Assembly (NCBI RefSeq): GCF_003096275.1
Contig: NZ_QENQ01000001.1
Coordinates: 1,605,855 to 1,669,854 of the forward strand
Length of the DNA: 64,000 nt
Reading direction: 5' to 3'
DNA from: Sphingomonas pokkalii
GTDB taxonomy: Bacteria; Pseudomonadota; Alphaproteobacteria; Sphingomonadales; Sphingomonadaceae
Shown: in pieces, positions 9,257 through 17,371 of the stretch
How the letters are laid out: each line of letters begins with the position of its first letter
Numbering within the stretch: the first letter of the stretch is position 1
Made by a program: the position numbers and the translations under genes
Notes under the pieces: model-generated
What the model was told of the DNA's origin: nothing
Seen by the model: only the letters and a program-made list of their open reading frames with translations
Databases searched by the model: none

Positions 9257-9322
9257 GAGGCACATTCCTGCGTTGCATTCGGGGGCAAGAAGAAGCGCGT
9301 TCTTCTTGCGGAGTCAGAGCAC

Positions 9323-9769
9323 ATGATCCTCGAAATCGTCATCGCCTGCGCGCGCCAGGCGGGCATGGCAGCGGTGCTGCTAGCGTCGTCCGTTGCCAGT
9401 TCGCAGCCGGTGTCGGTTGCGCCGGTGCAGGTCTCTCGGCCCGGACCGCGCGTGGTGGTCGTCGATCGGACCCGTCCCGGCTGGTGGCGTGGTCGGCCGG
9501 AATTCACCGTCTATGCCGGCCCACGGCGAGGCTATTACTTCGCACCCGGCTATGGCTATTATCTGCCGCCGCGCGGGGTCCATGGACGCGTGTGGGTGGT
9601 TGGAGTGACCTTGCCGCCGCCGATGCGACGCTATGTCGTCGTCGAGCCGCGCGTCTATGGGCTGCGCAGACCGCCGGCCGGCTATCGCTGGTATTATGCG
9701 GGCGATCGCATCGTGCTGGCCGCGATGGCCACGGGCATCATCCTGGAGTCAGTGCCCGGCGGCTGGTAG
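9323..9769 (+). CDS. RcnB-family periplasmic protein
   Basis: 148 aa from ATG 9323, which has GCGGAG upstream and begins a signal peptide (about residues 1-27); an in-frame TTG at 9203 is less likely. The C-terminal region has the RcnB-like pattern RYVVVEPRVYGLRRPP then GYRWYYAGDRIVLAAMATG. RcnB proteins in enterobacteria help nickel/cobalt homeostasis in the periplasm; many alphaproteobacterial homologues have no proven metal role. The middle is rich in Arg, Gly, Pro and Tyr. It converges with the histidine kinase gene, whose stop is 8 bp past its own stop. Confidence 0.85.
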   Translation: MILEIVIACARQAGMAAVLLASSVASSQPVSVAPVQVSRPGPRVVVVDRTRPGWWRGRPEFTVYAGPRRGYYFAPGYGYYLPPRGVHGRVWVVGVTLPPPMRRYVVVEPRVYGLRRPPAGYRWYYAGDRIVLAAMATGIILESVPGGW

Positions 9770-9777
9770 CGGCGCGT

Positions 9778-11124
9778 TCAGCATGCCGCCCGAGGATAGT
9801 GCAGCACGACGCGGAGCCCGTGCGGCGTCGCCTGCTCGAACCGAACCGATGCCCGGTCGCGGCCGGCAAGCGCGCGCACGATCGCGAGCCCCAGCCCGGC
9901 GCCGCCCGTCTCGCGGCTGCGCGAAGGGTCGAATCGCTGGAACGGCAGGCCCAGCCGCGACAGCGCCGCTGCCGGCACGCCGGGGCCGTCGTCCTCGACG
10001 GTGATCGCGACCGAAGCATCTCCCGCCGCCGCTGCCGTCACGACCACGCGGGTGCCGTGGCGCAGCCCGTTGACGATCAGATTGTCGAGCACCCGTCGCA
10101 GCGCCAGGGGGGTCGCGGCGATGGCCAGGTCGGCGGGCACCGGTGCCAGAGTCACGGCATCGCCGAGCTCGGCATGCGCGGCGACGATTTCGCCGAGCGC
10201 GGTCGCCAGTGGCACGGGCTCGGGCCGCGCCGGTGGTGCGCTGTCGCGATCGGCGAGGAACAGCGTGTCGTCGATCAATGCGGCCATCTCGTCGAGGTCG
10301 CGCACGGTCCGATTCCGCTGCTCGCCATCGTCGATGAACTCGGCGCGCAGCCGCAGCCGCGTGAGATAGGTGCGCAGGTCATGCGCGATCGCGCCGAGCA
10401 CCCGGGTGCGCTCGCCAACCAGCGCGCGGATCTGTGCCTTCATCTCGTTGAACGCGGCGGCGAGCGCGCGGATCTCCCGCGGCCCCCGCACCGGCAGGTC
10501 CGGCGCATCGAGATCGTCCGCGAACCGGCGGACGCCCCGCGACAACCGCCCGAGCGGCCGCGTCGTCTGCCGTACCGCCAGCATCAGCGCGCCGAGCAGC
10601 ACCAGCGCCCCGGCTGCACCTACCATCGCCCGGCCCTGGATATAGGCGCGCAGATCGTCGGAGGGTTGGCTGGTGAGCAGCAGGATCTCGCCGTCGCGCA
10701 ACCCGATCGCCACGCGGATCGGCGCCAGAAAGCGCGCCGGCCGCGCCGCATCGCCGATCCATCGGCCGATCCGCGGTCTACGCCCATCGACACTGACGGC
10801 GCGCCCGTTCGCGGCAGCGCGATAGCGTGTGGCGAGGCCCTCCAACTCGTCCGAAGACCGCCAGCGTGGCGGAAGCGCGGACGCTAGCGACAGCGAATAG
10901 AGGCCGCCATCGAACGCGCAGACCAGCGCGCTCCGTTGCGCTGCCGGCGCGCGATCGAGCGCGTCCGCGATCGCTGCTGCTTCCGCCGGCTTCGGCAGGC
11001 CATAGGAGCGACCCGAGTCGGGTGATCCGGGCAGCACCACCACCGCGATCACCAGCTGGACCAGCAGGAAGCCGATCAGCAGGATCGCCGCCAGCCGCAG
11101 CGAAAGGTTCGAACCGATGCTCAC
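9778..11124 (-). CDS. Sensor histidine kinase, EnvZ/CpxA-like, with altered H box
   Basis: 448 aa from a GTG at 11124; GTG of the kinase overlaps the TGA of its regulator gene by 4 bp. A longer frame reaching 11418 is only an antiphase read of the regulator gene. TM1 is about residues 11-31, TM2 about 166-184, with a periplasmic loop of about 135 residues; HAMP follows (RPLGRLSRGV). The H box is AIAHDLRTYLTRLRLR (His about 248): the Pro that normally follows Thr is Tyr. The ATPase domain has NLIVNGLRHG, DDGPGVP and GGAGLGLAI. The Pro in the H box is often linked with phosphatase and kink geometry, so this change may shift the kinase/phosphatase balance. Confidence 0.92.
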   Translation of the reverse strand: MSIGSNLSLRLAAILLIGFLLVQLVIAVVVLPGSPDSGRSYGLPKPAEAAAIADALDRAPAAQRSALVCAFDGGLYSLSLASALPPRWRSSDELEGLATRYRAAANGRAVSVDGRRPRIGRWIGDAARPARFLAPIRVAIGLRDGEILLLTSQPSDDLRAYIQGRAMVGAAGALVLLGALMLAVRQTTRPLGRLSRGVRRFADDLDAPDLPVRGPREIRALAAAFNEMKAQIRALVGERTRVLGAIAHDLRTYLTRLRLRAEFIDDGEQRNRTVRDLDEMAALIDDTLFLADRDSAPPARPEPVPLATALGEIVAAHAELGDAVTLAPVPADLAIAATPLALRRVLDNLIVNGLRHGTRVVVTAAAAGDASVAITVEDDGPGVPAAALSRLGLPFQRFDPSRSRETGGAGLGLAIVRALAGRDRASVRFEQATPHGLRVVLHYPRAAC

Positions 11125-11837
11125 AGCCGTTCCACCGCGAGGGTGAACTGATAGCCGCCGCCGCGCACCGTCTTGATAATCGTGTCGCCGCCCGGCGCGC
11201 AGGCGAGCTTGCGGCGCAACCGGCTGAGCTGGACGTCGATGGCCCGGTCGAACGGTCCCGCGCTGCGGCCGCGCGTCCAGTCGAGCAGCTGGTCGCGGTT
11301 CAGCACCCGCTGCGGATGGGTGGCGAAACAATGCAGCAGGTCGAACTCGCCGGCGGTCAGTTCGATCTCGCGGCCGTCCGGCGCGGACACGGCCCGTGCG
11401 CCGACGTCGAGCGTCCATCCCCCGAAGCGATAGCGTTCGGTGGGGATCGGGGCGTGCACCCGGTGGCGCGGGCGGGTCCGGCGCAGGATCGCGCGCACGC
11501 GGGCGACCAGCTCGCGCGGGTTGAATGGCTTGGCGAGATAATCGTCTGCGCCGAGCTCCAGGCCGACGATCCGGTCGACATCATCGCTTTTCGCGGTGAC
11601 CATCAGAACGGGGAGGTCGCCGGCCGCATGCAGGCGGCGGCAGAGCGAGAACCCGTCCTCGCCGGGCAGCATCACGTCGAGCACCGCCAGATCGACGCGG
11701 CGACGCTCGTTGAGCTGATCGAACTCGGCTGCGGTCCGGCATCCCACCGCTTCGAAGCCCTCGCGGTGGAGCAGGTCCACCACGAGCGCGCGGATTTCCC
11801 GGTCGTCCTCGACGACGGCGATGCAGCTGGTTTCCAT
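11121..11837 (-). CDS. OmpR-family response regulator
   Basis: 238 aa. Receiver domain with EDD at 10-12, phospho-acceptor Asp 54 (LAVLDVMLPGEDGF) and Lys 103 (YLAKPF); C-terminal winged helix (ELTAGEFDLLHCF, RAIDVQLSRLRRKL, GGGYQF). Start ATG 11837 fits the family length. Followed with a 4-bp overlap by its kinase. Divergent from the small secreted-protein gene at 11997, and TTAC-type direct repeats lie in the 159-bp gap, so autoregulation and control of that gene are likely. Confidence 0.93.
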   Translation of the reverse strand: METSCIAVVEDDREIRALVVDLLHREGFEAVGCRTAAEFDQLNERRRVDLAVLDVMLPGEDGFSLCRRLHAAGDLPVLMVTAKSDDVDRIVGLELGADDYLAKPFNPRELVARVRAILRRTRPRHRVHAPIPTERYRFGGWTLDVGARAVSAPDGREIELTAGEFDLLHCFATHPQRVLNRDQLLDWTRGRSAGPFDRAIDVQLSRLRRKLACAPGGDTIIKTVRGGGYQFTLAVERL

Positions 11838-11890
11838 GGCCTATCAATAGCGCTGCCAGCGCCGCAGGTGAACGCGGCGAGGCCGCGCCG

Positions 11891-11915
11891 TTACACTCTG
11901 TTACCCTTCGTCACC
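11891..11915. promoter_or_regulatory. Tandem 10-bp repeats, candidate operator for the adjacent OmpR-type regulator
   Basis: GTTAC at 11891, GTTAC at 11901 and GTCAC at 11911 occur exactly 10 bp apart, in the gap between the divergent regulator gene (start 11837) and the gene at 11997. Head-to-tail half-sites with one-turn spacing are the usual binding mode of OmpR-family regulators. Seen in sequence; function inferred. Confidence 0.5.
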
Positions 11916-11996
11916 CAGAGGTCGCAGCGGGATTACAGCCACCCGCTAGATCCAACGCCAGCGGCGGCTTCCGTCGCCTGTGCAAGGAGTGACACG

Positions 11997-12482
11997 ATGT
12001 ACAAGCATGTTCTGGGCTTCGCCGCACTCGCCGCGGGGCTGACGGCCCTGGCCATACCAGCCGAGGCGCAGGTGCGTCGCGGCCATGCCGTCGTGGGGCG
12101 GACTGCTTCGGGGCAGGGCATTGCCCGGTGGCGATCGGCCACGCGGGAGCCAGGCGCGGCGACGGTCCGGCGTGGCCTGCAGCTGTCCGACGGACGCGGC
12201 TATCGGCACGAGCGGAGCCGCGACTATGGTCCGGGCCACGCTTCGGTCGATCGCAGCACCCAGTTCAACAATGGGCGCGGCGCCACCATCGCACGCGACG
12301 CGAGCTGGGGCGACGGCAGCTTCAGCGGCAGCCGCACGACCACGCTGAACAACGGCGACAGCTATCGCCGCACGACCACCGCCACCGCCAATGGCGACGG
12401 CACCGCGAACTATTCCAGCAGCTTCACCGGCCCGCAGGGCGCGACCCGGACGGTTAGCGGCACCGTGCCCACCCGGCGCTGA
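11997..12482 (+). CDS. Small secreted protein, function unknown
   Basis: 161 aa from ATG 11997 with AAGGAG 8 nt upstream. A signal peptide is clear (MYKHVLGFAALAAGLTALAI, cleavage after AEAQ). The mature chain is rich in Gly, Ser, Thr, Asn and Arg with repeated short units (SRTTTLNNGDSYRRTTTAT), suggesting an extended or beta-structured repeat protein, perhaps surface-attached. I recognise no family. It is divergent from an OmpR-type two-component system with putative operator repeats between them, which suggests it is a target of that system. Confidence 0.8.
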   Translation: MYKHVLGFAALAAGLTALAIPAEAQVRRGHAVVGRTASGQGIARWRSATREPGAATVRRGLQLSDGRGYRHERSRDYGPGHASVDRSTQFNNGRGATIARDASWGDGSFSGSRTTTLNNGDSYRRTTTATANGDGTANYSSSFTGPQGATRTVSGTVPTRR

Positions 12483-12552
12483 CTCTTTCCCCCGCGGCCG
12501 CGTCTTCAGCCCCCTGGGCGCGGCTGCACCCACGCTTCGAGGCTCTCATTGC

Positions 12553-12978
12553 ATGAAGACATATCTGTTCCTTCCGATCGCCCTGCTGATGGCGAGCCCC
12601 GCACTGGCGCAGATGCAGCGCGATCCCGCTGCCGCGCTGGCCAATGCCGATGCCGACGGCGACGGCGTGACCACCCGCGAGGAGTTCCGCCAGTCGCGCG
12701 CGGCCCGGTTCGACAAGGCCGATCGCAACCATGACGGTGTGGTGAGCCATGACGATTTCAAGCGTCTTGCGCGGTTCCGGCCCGATGCCGTCGAGCGGCT
12801 CGACGCGCTGATTGCCGAGGCCGATGCCGATCACGATGGCCGCCTGACCCGAGACGAACTCGCGCGGGCGCCGATGCCGATGTTCGATCGCGCCGACGCC
12901 GATCAGGATGGCAGGGTGACCCAGGCCGAACTCGCCGCGTTCAAGGCCAGGGTCGCCGCACTGCGCGATCAGCGCTGA
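12553..12978 (+). CDS. Periplasmic EF-hand protein
   Basis: 141 aa from ATG 12553, beginning a signal peptide (MKTYLFLPIALLMASPALAQ). Four EF-hand-like loops can be read: DADGDGVTTREE, DRNHDGVVSHDD, DADHDGRLTRDE and DADQDGRVTQAE, each with Asp/Asn at positions 1, 3, 5 and an acidic residue at 12. It should bind calcium outside the cytoplasm. It sits 70 bp after the secreted-protein gene on the same strand, so the pair may be co-transcribed. Confidence 0.88.
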   Translation: MKTYLFLPIALLMASPALAQMQRDPAAALANADADGDGVTTREEFRQSRAARFDKADRNHDGVVSHDDFKRLARFRPDAVERLDALIAEADADHDGRLTRDELARAPMPMFDRADADQDGRVTQAELAAFKARVAALRDQR

Positions 12979-13028
12979 TCGTCCCTTCCGCAGCGTTGGC
13001 CGTGATGGCATGATTGCGCGCGATCGTC

Positions 13029-14084
13029 ATGCCCGAGCGCCGTCTTCTCCGCCTCGCCGCGATCTGGGTCTTGTGGCTTCTGGTGGCCCTGATCACCTCG
13101 GCGCAGACCTATGTCGCCGGCCTTGCCGCCGGAGCGGCCCAGCCCTGGCATGTGGCGTTCGCCAACGGTGTCCTTTGGTATGCGCCCTGGGCGATACTGA
13201 CGCCGGCGGTGGTGGCGGTGGCGCGCCGCTTCGCCGGCGAGCGGCGCATGCCGCTGCTCGCGGCGGTCCATCTGGCGGCAGGCATCTGCATCGCCATCCT
13301 GCACACAGCGCTCTACACAATGTTGAACGCGGTGATCTACGGCAGGACGGCATGGGCCGCCTGGAGCACGGAGCTGCTGCTGCGCAAGCTGACGAGCGCT
13401 GTTCATGTGAACCTGATGATCTATGCGATCCTCGTCGGCATCGTGCTCGGCGCCCGTGCCTATCGGGCGCTGCGCGACCGCGAAGTCGCCGCGGCCCGCC
13501 TACAGGCGCAGCTCGCCGAGGTGGAGACGGCGGCGCTGCGGGCGCAGCTGCAGCCGCACTTCCTGTTCAACACGCTCAACGCCATCTCGGCGCTGGTGCC
13601 TGACGATCCGGTGACCGCGCAGCGGCTGATCGCGCGGCTCGGCGACCTGTTGCGGCTGTCGATCGAGGACCGACGCGCCGAGCGATGCCCGCTCGCCGAC
13701 GAACTCGAATTCGCAGACGCCTATCTCGCCATGGAGGAAGCGCGGCTGGGCGACCGGCTCCGCGTGATACGCCGTGTCGATCCCGAAGCGCTGGCGACCG
13801 ACGTGCCGGCACTGTTGCTCCAGCCGCTGGTCGAGAATGCGGTGCGCCACGGTATCGCGCCGATCGTCGCGGGCGGCACGATCGACATCCATGCGGCGCT
13901 GCTGGGCGACACCGTCCGGATCGTGGTGGCCGATGATGGCGCGGGTGCGGGCGCGGTGGTTGAGCGGGTCGGCCTGGGCAATGCGCGTCGGCGCCTCCGC
14001 CAGTTGTACGGCGATCGGCAGTCGCTGGAGATAGATAGCGCACCGGGAAAGGGTTTCCGCGTGACGCTGATGCTACCCCGATGA
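13029..14084 (+). CDS. LytS/YehU-type sensor histidine kinase
   Basis: 351 aa from ATG 13029; a TTG five codons earlier is less likely. Four hydrophobic segments (about 8-25, 43-65, 75-100, 125-145) form a membrane sensor block. They are followed by a short coiled linker and the His_kinase signature LQAQLQPHFLFNTLNAIS-like region (QLQPHFLFNTLN, phospho-His about 177), then an HATPase with LVENAVRHG, DDGAGAG and GLGNARRRL. These kinases pair with LytTR regulators; the next gene starts within its stop codon (ATGA overlap) but that partner is disrupted (see next entry). Confidence 0.92.
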   Translation: MPERRLLRLAAIWVLWLLVALITSAQTYVAGLAAGAAQPWHVAFANGVLWYAPWAILTPAVVAVARRFAGERRMPLLAAVHLAAGICIAILHTALYTMLNAVIYGRTAWAAWSTELLLRKLTSAVHVNLMIYAILVGIVLGARAYRALRDREVAAARLQAQLAEVETAALRAQLQPHFLFNTLNAISALVPDDPVTAQRLIARLGDLLRLSIEDRRAERCPLADELEFADAYLAMEEARLGDRLRVIRRVDPEALATDVPALLLQPLVENAVRHGIAPIVAGGTIDIHAALLGDTVRIVVADDGAGAGAVVERVGLGNARRRLRQLYGDRQSLEIDSAPGKGFRVTLMLPR

Positions 14085-15268
14085 TCCGGACGCTCATCGT
14101 CGACGACGAACCGCTCGCGCGCCGTGCCATTCGCGCGCCGTTGGGCTCGCAACCCGATTTCACTGTGATCGGTGAGGCGGGGCATGGCGCCGCTGCGATC
14201 GCTGCGATCGAGGCGCTGCGCCCCGACCTGGTCTTTCTCGACGTGCAGATGCCCGAGATGACCGGGTTCGACGTGATCGAAGCCGTCGGCGTGGATGCGA
14301 TGCCGCTGATCGTGTTCGTGACGGCGTTCGACGCCTACGCCCTCCGCGCCTTCGAGGAGCAGGCGCTCGATTATCTTCTCAAGCCCTTCGACGATCTTCG
14401 CTTTGGTATGCGCGAGATCCTGCGGCAAGGGCGCTATGCGCGCGGCATCATCCTGCTGTCCCTCGATCTCGACCGGCAGGATCTGGACGAACTCCAGGCG
14501 GAGGCGGGGAGCACGATCCAGATCTGGTCGCTGGCGCGGCTTGACGAACTCACCAGCGGCGATGCCATTCTCGCAGAGCGGCTGGAGCTGCTTGCCCTCG
14601 ATACCGCCATGGAATGGTCCCCGGTATCGCCGTTAATCCAGCCACAGCCAACACCGCGTCAGGATTCGTTTTCTCCCATCCGCGTGCCGCAGCAAATGCC
14701 AGTAACCGCCGCAGCGATTGCACCACCACTACCGCCGGGAGCCGCGATCGCGGCCCGGTTGCGCGGGACCGCGCCTGGGCACGCAGGCTGGCAGGCCTAT
14801 GAGGCGGGCTGTATTGATGCCGTGCGGTTTCTCTTCGGTAAGGAGCTGCACCAGCCCACCCGGCAGAAACGTAGCGCAGACGGGCATCACCGCAAGGACC
14901 TGATCTGTCGTATCCGCTCGGAGCCAAGCTCCTTCTGGTCAATGATCGAGTCCGATTTCTCGACGCGCTATGTCGTGTTCGAGGCGAAGAATTCGGCCGA
15001 GGCGGTCGGCCAGAACGAAGTGGAGCTCACCGCCAAATATCTGTTCGCCAAGGGGCTCCGCACGGTCGCGATCCTGTTTGCCCGTGCCGGCAGCTCCGAC
15101 AGTGCGCGCATCGCCGCGGAGCAGACGCTGCGGGACCGCGGAACGTTGGTCCTGATCCTCAGCCTCACCGATCTCTGCGGAATGCTCGAGGGCGCGGACG
15201 CCGGCGATCCGCCCCAGAACTTCATGTTTGAGAAGGTCGACGAGTTTCTGATGTCGCTGGGCCGCTAA
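14081..15268 (+). CDS. Chimeric protein: LytTR-type receiver domain joined to PD-(D/E)xK nuclease-like domain
   Basis: 395 aa in one open frame. Residues 1-105 are a normal receiver domain as in LytTR regulators: VDDEPLARRAI, phospho-acceptor Asp 54 (VFLDVQMPEMTGF), Lys 101 (DYLLKPFDD). The expected LytTR DNA-binding domain is missing. From about residue 106 (nt about 14396) the sequence changes to RGIILLSLDLDRQDLDEL and IQIWSLARL, a Pro-rich linker (180-220), then a restriction-endonuclease-like domain: GWQAYEAGCIDAVRFLFGKE, RRKDL-like site at HRKDLICRI (Asp 273), FEAKN (Glu 301, Lys 303) and GQNEVE. The nuclease part resembles the C-terminus of defence-type restriction proteins and seems to lack its own N-terminus. 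I read this as an in-frame recombination junction at an island edge; a functional fusion is less likely but possible. Confidence 0.75.
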   Translation: MIRTLIVDDEPLARRAIRAPLGSQPDFTVIGEAGHGAAAIAAIEALRPDLVFLDVQMPEMTGFDVIEAVGVDAMPLIVFVTAFDAYALRAFEEQALDYLLKPFDDLRFGMREILRQGRYARGIILLSLDLDRQDLDELQAEAGSTIQIWSLARLDELTSGDAILAERLELLALDTAMEWSPVSPLIQPQPTPRQDSFSPIRVPQQMPVTAAAIAPPLPPGAAIAARLRGTAPGHAGWQAYEAGCIDAVRFLFGKELHQPTRQKRSADGHHRKDLICRIRSEPSSFWSMIESDFSTRYVVFEAKNSAEAVGQNEVELTAKYLFAKGLRTVAILFARAGSSDSARIAAEQTLRDRGTLVLILSLTDLCGMLEGADAGDPPQNFMFEKVDEFLMSLGR

Positions 15269-15728
15269 TCGCCGCGTTGATATGAAATCTTATAGCTCGC
15301 AAACCTCGGATGTGATCACCTGGCTGCAATTTCGTAGGTCGGTCATGGAAGATAGCATTGAGATTCCTGCCCATATCTCACCGTATCCTGGCGCCCATTC
15401 AACTGACGCATCAGGCAGCTGAGATGCGCCCTAACCTCGGTCGTGAAACTGCCCGCCAGCCGTCCCGAAAGCGGCCACCATCTATGATATTCGTGAAATT
15501 GAACGGAGCTAGCGCAGCTTTTGCCAAAGTCCAAGGGCTGAACGCCAAGCCGTTAGCTTGACCAAAGACCTAGATAAGTGCCTATAAAATCAGGATTGAT
15601 TGGCTGCGCTTGTCTCGATACGCCCAATGTACGCGGAGAACGAAGATTTACGCTCCATTCTTGACTTTGCAGCTTACGAACCCATCTTCCTCCGACCGCT
15701 GGAGGCAGCGGCATACAGGGGATGCATC
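15269..15728. other. Intergenic region without recognisable gene
   Basis: 460 bp between the nuclease-like tail and the winged-helix gene. Short frames exist on both strands (for example 15343-15534 minus) but none shows a domain, a good ribosome site or codon structure. Base composition is more AT-rich than the core regions. The promoter of the following two-gene unit should lie near its right end. Confidence 0.5.
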
Positions 15729-16220
15729 ATGACAGCGAAGGTTCGTATTAAAGCTGGCCCGGTCGAGTTCGAGTACGAGGGCGAGACCGAACTTGGTGTT
15801 TCCGACATCAAGGACCTGTTCACGCACATCGAAACGCTCTTCAAGGTACCGGTTCTTGCGGAGGTTCCAGATAGTCATTTTCCGGCGACACCGCCTGCGT
15901 CGAATCTATCCGCTGGTGCTGCGCCGCCCCAGAAGCTCCACATTAATAGCATCGCAACCAAGCTGAAAGCCAAGACTGGCCCAGAGGTGGCTGAAGCTGC
16001 TGCCGCTGCACTTCAAATTTACGAGCAGAAGCAGACGTTCAATCGCGCTGAATTGCTTGAGATGATGAAAAAGGCCACCATGCATTACAAAGATAGTATG
16101 GCTGGGAACCTGAGCAAGATTTTGATCACGCTGGTCGGTTCGAAATTCAATCAGGTTAGCGACGGGGTATATTCGTTGTCTGCGGATGCATATCAGTCAT
16201 TGGAAGCACAGCTTGCTTGA
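15729..16220 (+). CDS. Hypothetical protein with C-terminal winged-helix-like domain, first gene of HEPN unit
   Basis: 163 aa from ATG 15729, chosen because the conserved-looking start MTAKVRIKAGPVEFEYEG follows it and GGGG precedes it; an upstream TTG at 15600 is unlikely. The N-terminal 45 residues form a short beta/alpha module (strand, EGETELGV, then an amphipathic helix). After an Ala/Pro linker, residues about 75-163 look like a winged helix (FNRAELLEMMKKAT, MAGNLSKILITLVGSKF, VSDGVYSLS). No catalytic motif is seen. Its 3' end overlaps the next gene by 35 bp, so the two are probably co-translated and may work as a pair (regulator or antitoxin-like partner). Function is unknown. Confidence 0.75.
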   Translation: MTAKVRIKAGPVEFEYEGETELGVSDIKDLFTHIETLFKVPVLAEVPDSHFPATPPASNLSAGAAPPQKLHINSIATKLKAKTGPEVAEAAAAALQIYEQKQTFNRAELLEMMKKATMHYKDSMAGNLSKILITLVGSKFNQVSDGVYSLSADAYQSLEAQLA

Positions 16221-16941
16221 ACCGTCCGGGCTGAAGGACTGGCTGCATCGCGATCTTCCGGTTCGCGATAAGCTCCTGCTAATCTTGGCCACGTTTGATC
16301 AGCCAGTACAGCTTTCCGACATGCGAACCCGAGCCGAAGAGGCAGGCTTTAGAGTTCCAAAGAAGTGGAACATGTCCGACGTGCTGGGTCGCAGCGGCGG
16401 ATTGGGCATCCGTGTTCCGTCAGGATGGGAGCTTACCGACACAGGCAAGAACCATCTCCGTAACCTGGGGGTCGAGTCAGTTAGCCCAGCAGCGATGCAG
16501 GTTGCGGCAGACCTCCGCAAGCATCTCGACAACGTGCAGAATGTGACCACACGCGCGTTCGTTGAGGAAGCCATCAAGTGCCACGAGGCGAAGCTGTACC
16601 GTTCAGCCATCGTCATGTCGTGGGTAGCTGCGGTGGACGTGCTCTATCGTGAGGTCGTCGCCAATCACCTCGCAGCGTTCAATACGGAGGCCCATAAGGC
16701 CAACGCCAAATGGAAGGAGGCGGTCAATGAGGACGGCCTTGCGAAGATGCAGGAGGCCGATTTTCTCGACCGTCTCGTGCCGATTGGCATCATCGGTAAG
16801 AACGTGAAGGAGGAGCTGGCGAAGGCGTTGAAGCTGCGGAACGGGTGTGGTCATCCCAACAGCCTCAAGATCGAACCCAATATGGTGGCGAGCCATATCG
16901 AAACGCTCATTCTGAACGTGTTCGAGCAGTTCCCAGCCTGA
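16186..16941 (+). CDS. Winged-helix plus HEPN-like protein, putative RNase-type effector
   Basis: 251 aa from ATG 16186; a TTG at 16213 is an alternative start. Residues about 28-95 look like a winged helix (LLILATFDQPVQLSDMRTRA ... GWELTDTGKNHL). The C-terminal half is all-helical with VEEAIKCHEAKLYRSAIVMS, a helix pattern typical of HEPN folds, and ends in LRNGCGH: Arg 218 and His 223 form an R-x4-H motif, the HEPN ribonuclease active-site signature. HEPN proteins often serve in toxin-antitoxin or antiphage defence. The overlap with the upstream gene and the island setting support such a role, but activity is inferred. Confidence 0.72.
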   Translation: MHISHWKHSLLEPSGLKDWLHRDLPVRDKLLLILATFDQPVQLSDMRTRAEEAGFRVPKKWNMSDVLGRSGGLGIRVPSGWELTDTGKNHLRNLGVESVSPAAMQVAADLRKHLDNVQNVTTRAFVEEAIKCHEAKLYRSAIVMSWVAAVDVLYREVVANHLAAFNTEAHKANAKWKEAVNEDGLAKMQEADFLDRLVPIGIIGKNVKEELAKALKLRNGCGHPNSLKIEPNMVASHIETLILNVFEQFPA

Positions 16942-17371
16942 TCGTTCCTAGGGCGCAGAGTCGGCAGATTCGCGACATCAATAGAACGGCCCGCTTACAC
17001 CGAGTGGGTCGGGAGCTGACTGGCTGCTTCCTCAGGCAAGCATCCGTTATCCGCCAGTCAGCAAACGGCCCAGCTTCAGTCGTCACGCCGCACCGGGCTG
17101 ACGAGTGCTGAACGTCGGCTGCTGATAAGAGCAGACGCTCAACCTGCGGCATCGGAACGACGGGTTCGTGCCACGACTCGGCACTCGATTCCGGCGACAG
17201 CCGGCCACAATGTGTCGTTCCGCGGAATGGCCCAAATGGCTGAAATTGCCCAAACCTACCACTTTCCCAGCGCGCAACCGCGGAGAGGCTTTGCTTCCAT
17301 CACCATTCAACGTCGCGATCGGAGATCCAGCAGGCCGCCATCAATATTCTTCAACATTTGTGTTGGCGGTC
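16942..17371. other. Intergenic region, no gene recognised
   Basis: 430 bp between the HEPN gene stop and the stop of the convergent frameshifted gene. It contains short frames on both strands, none with family features. The sequence around 17090-17270 looks like decayed spacer DNA; I see no terminator with a U-tract and no repeat. Confidence 0.45.

Larger units (their letters stand above)
8642..9322. other. Intergenic region with degraded mobile-element sequence and possible regulator repeats
   Basis: 681 bp with no intact gene. Positions 9011-9100 on the minus strand encode the start of an IS630-type transposase (separate entry); the sequence left of it (about 8640-9010) may be more of the decayed element but shows no recognisable domain. 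Near the right end, CTTACA occurs at 9241-9246 and again at 9251-9256, a 10-bp direct repeat of the kind bound by OmpR-family regulators, just upstream of the RcnB-like gene. Confidence 0.5.

Noticed and set aside
10827-12482. 551-codon plus-strand frame running across the kinase and regulator genes
   Set aside because: Only its last 161 codons (from 11997) have protein character; the rest is antisense to the two-component genes and lacks domains.
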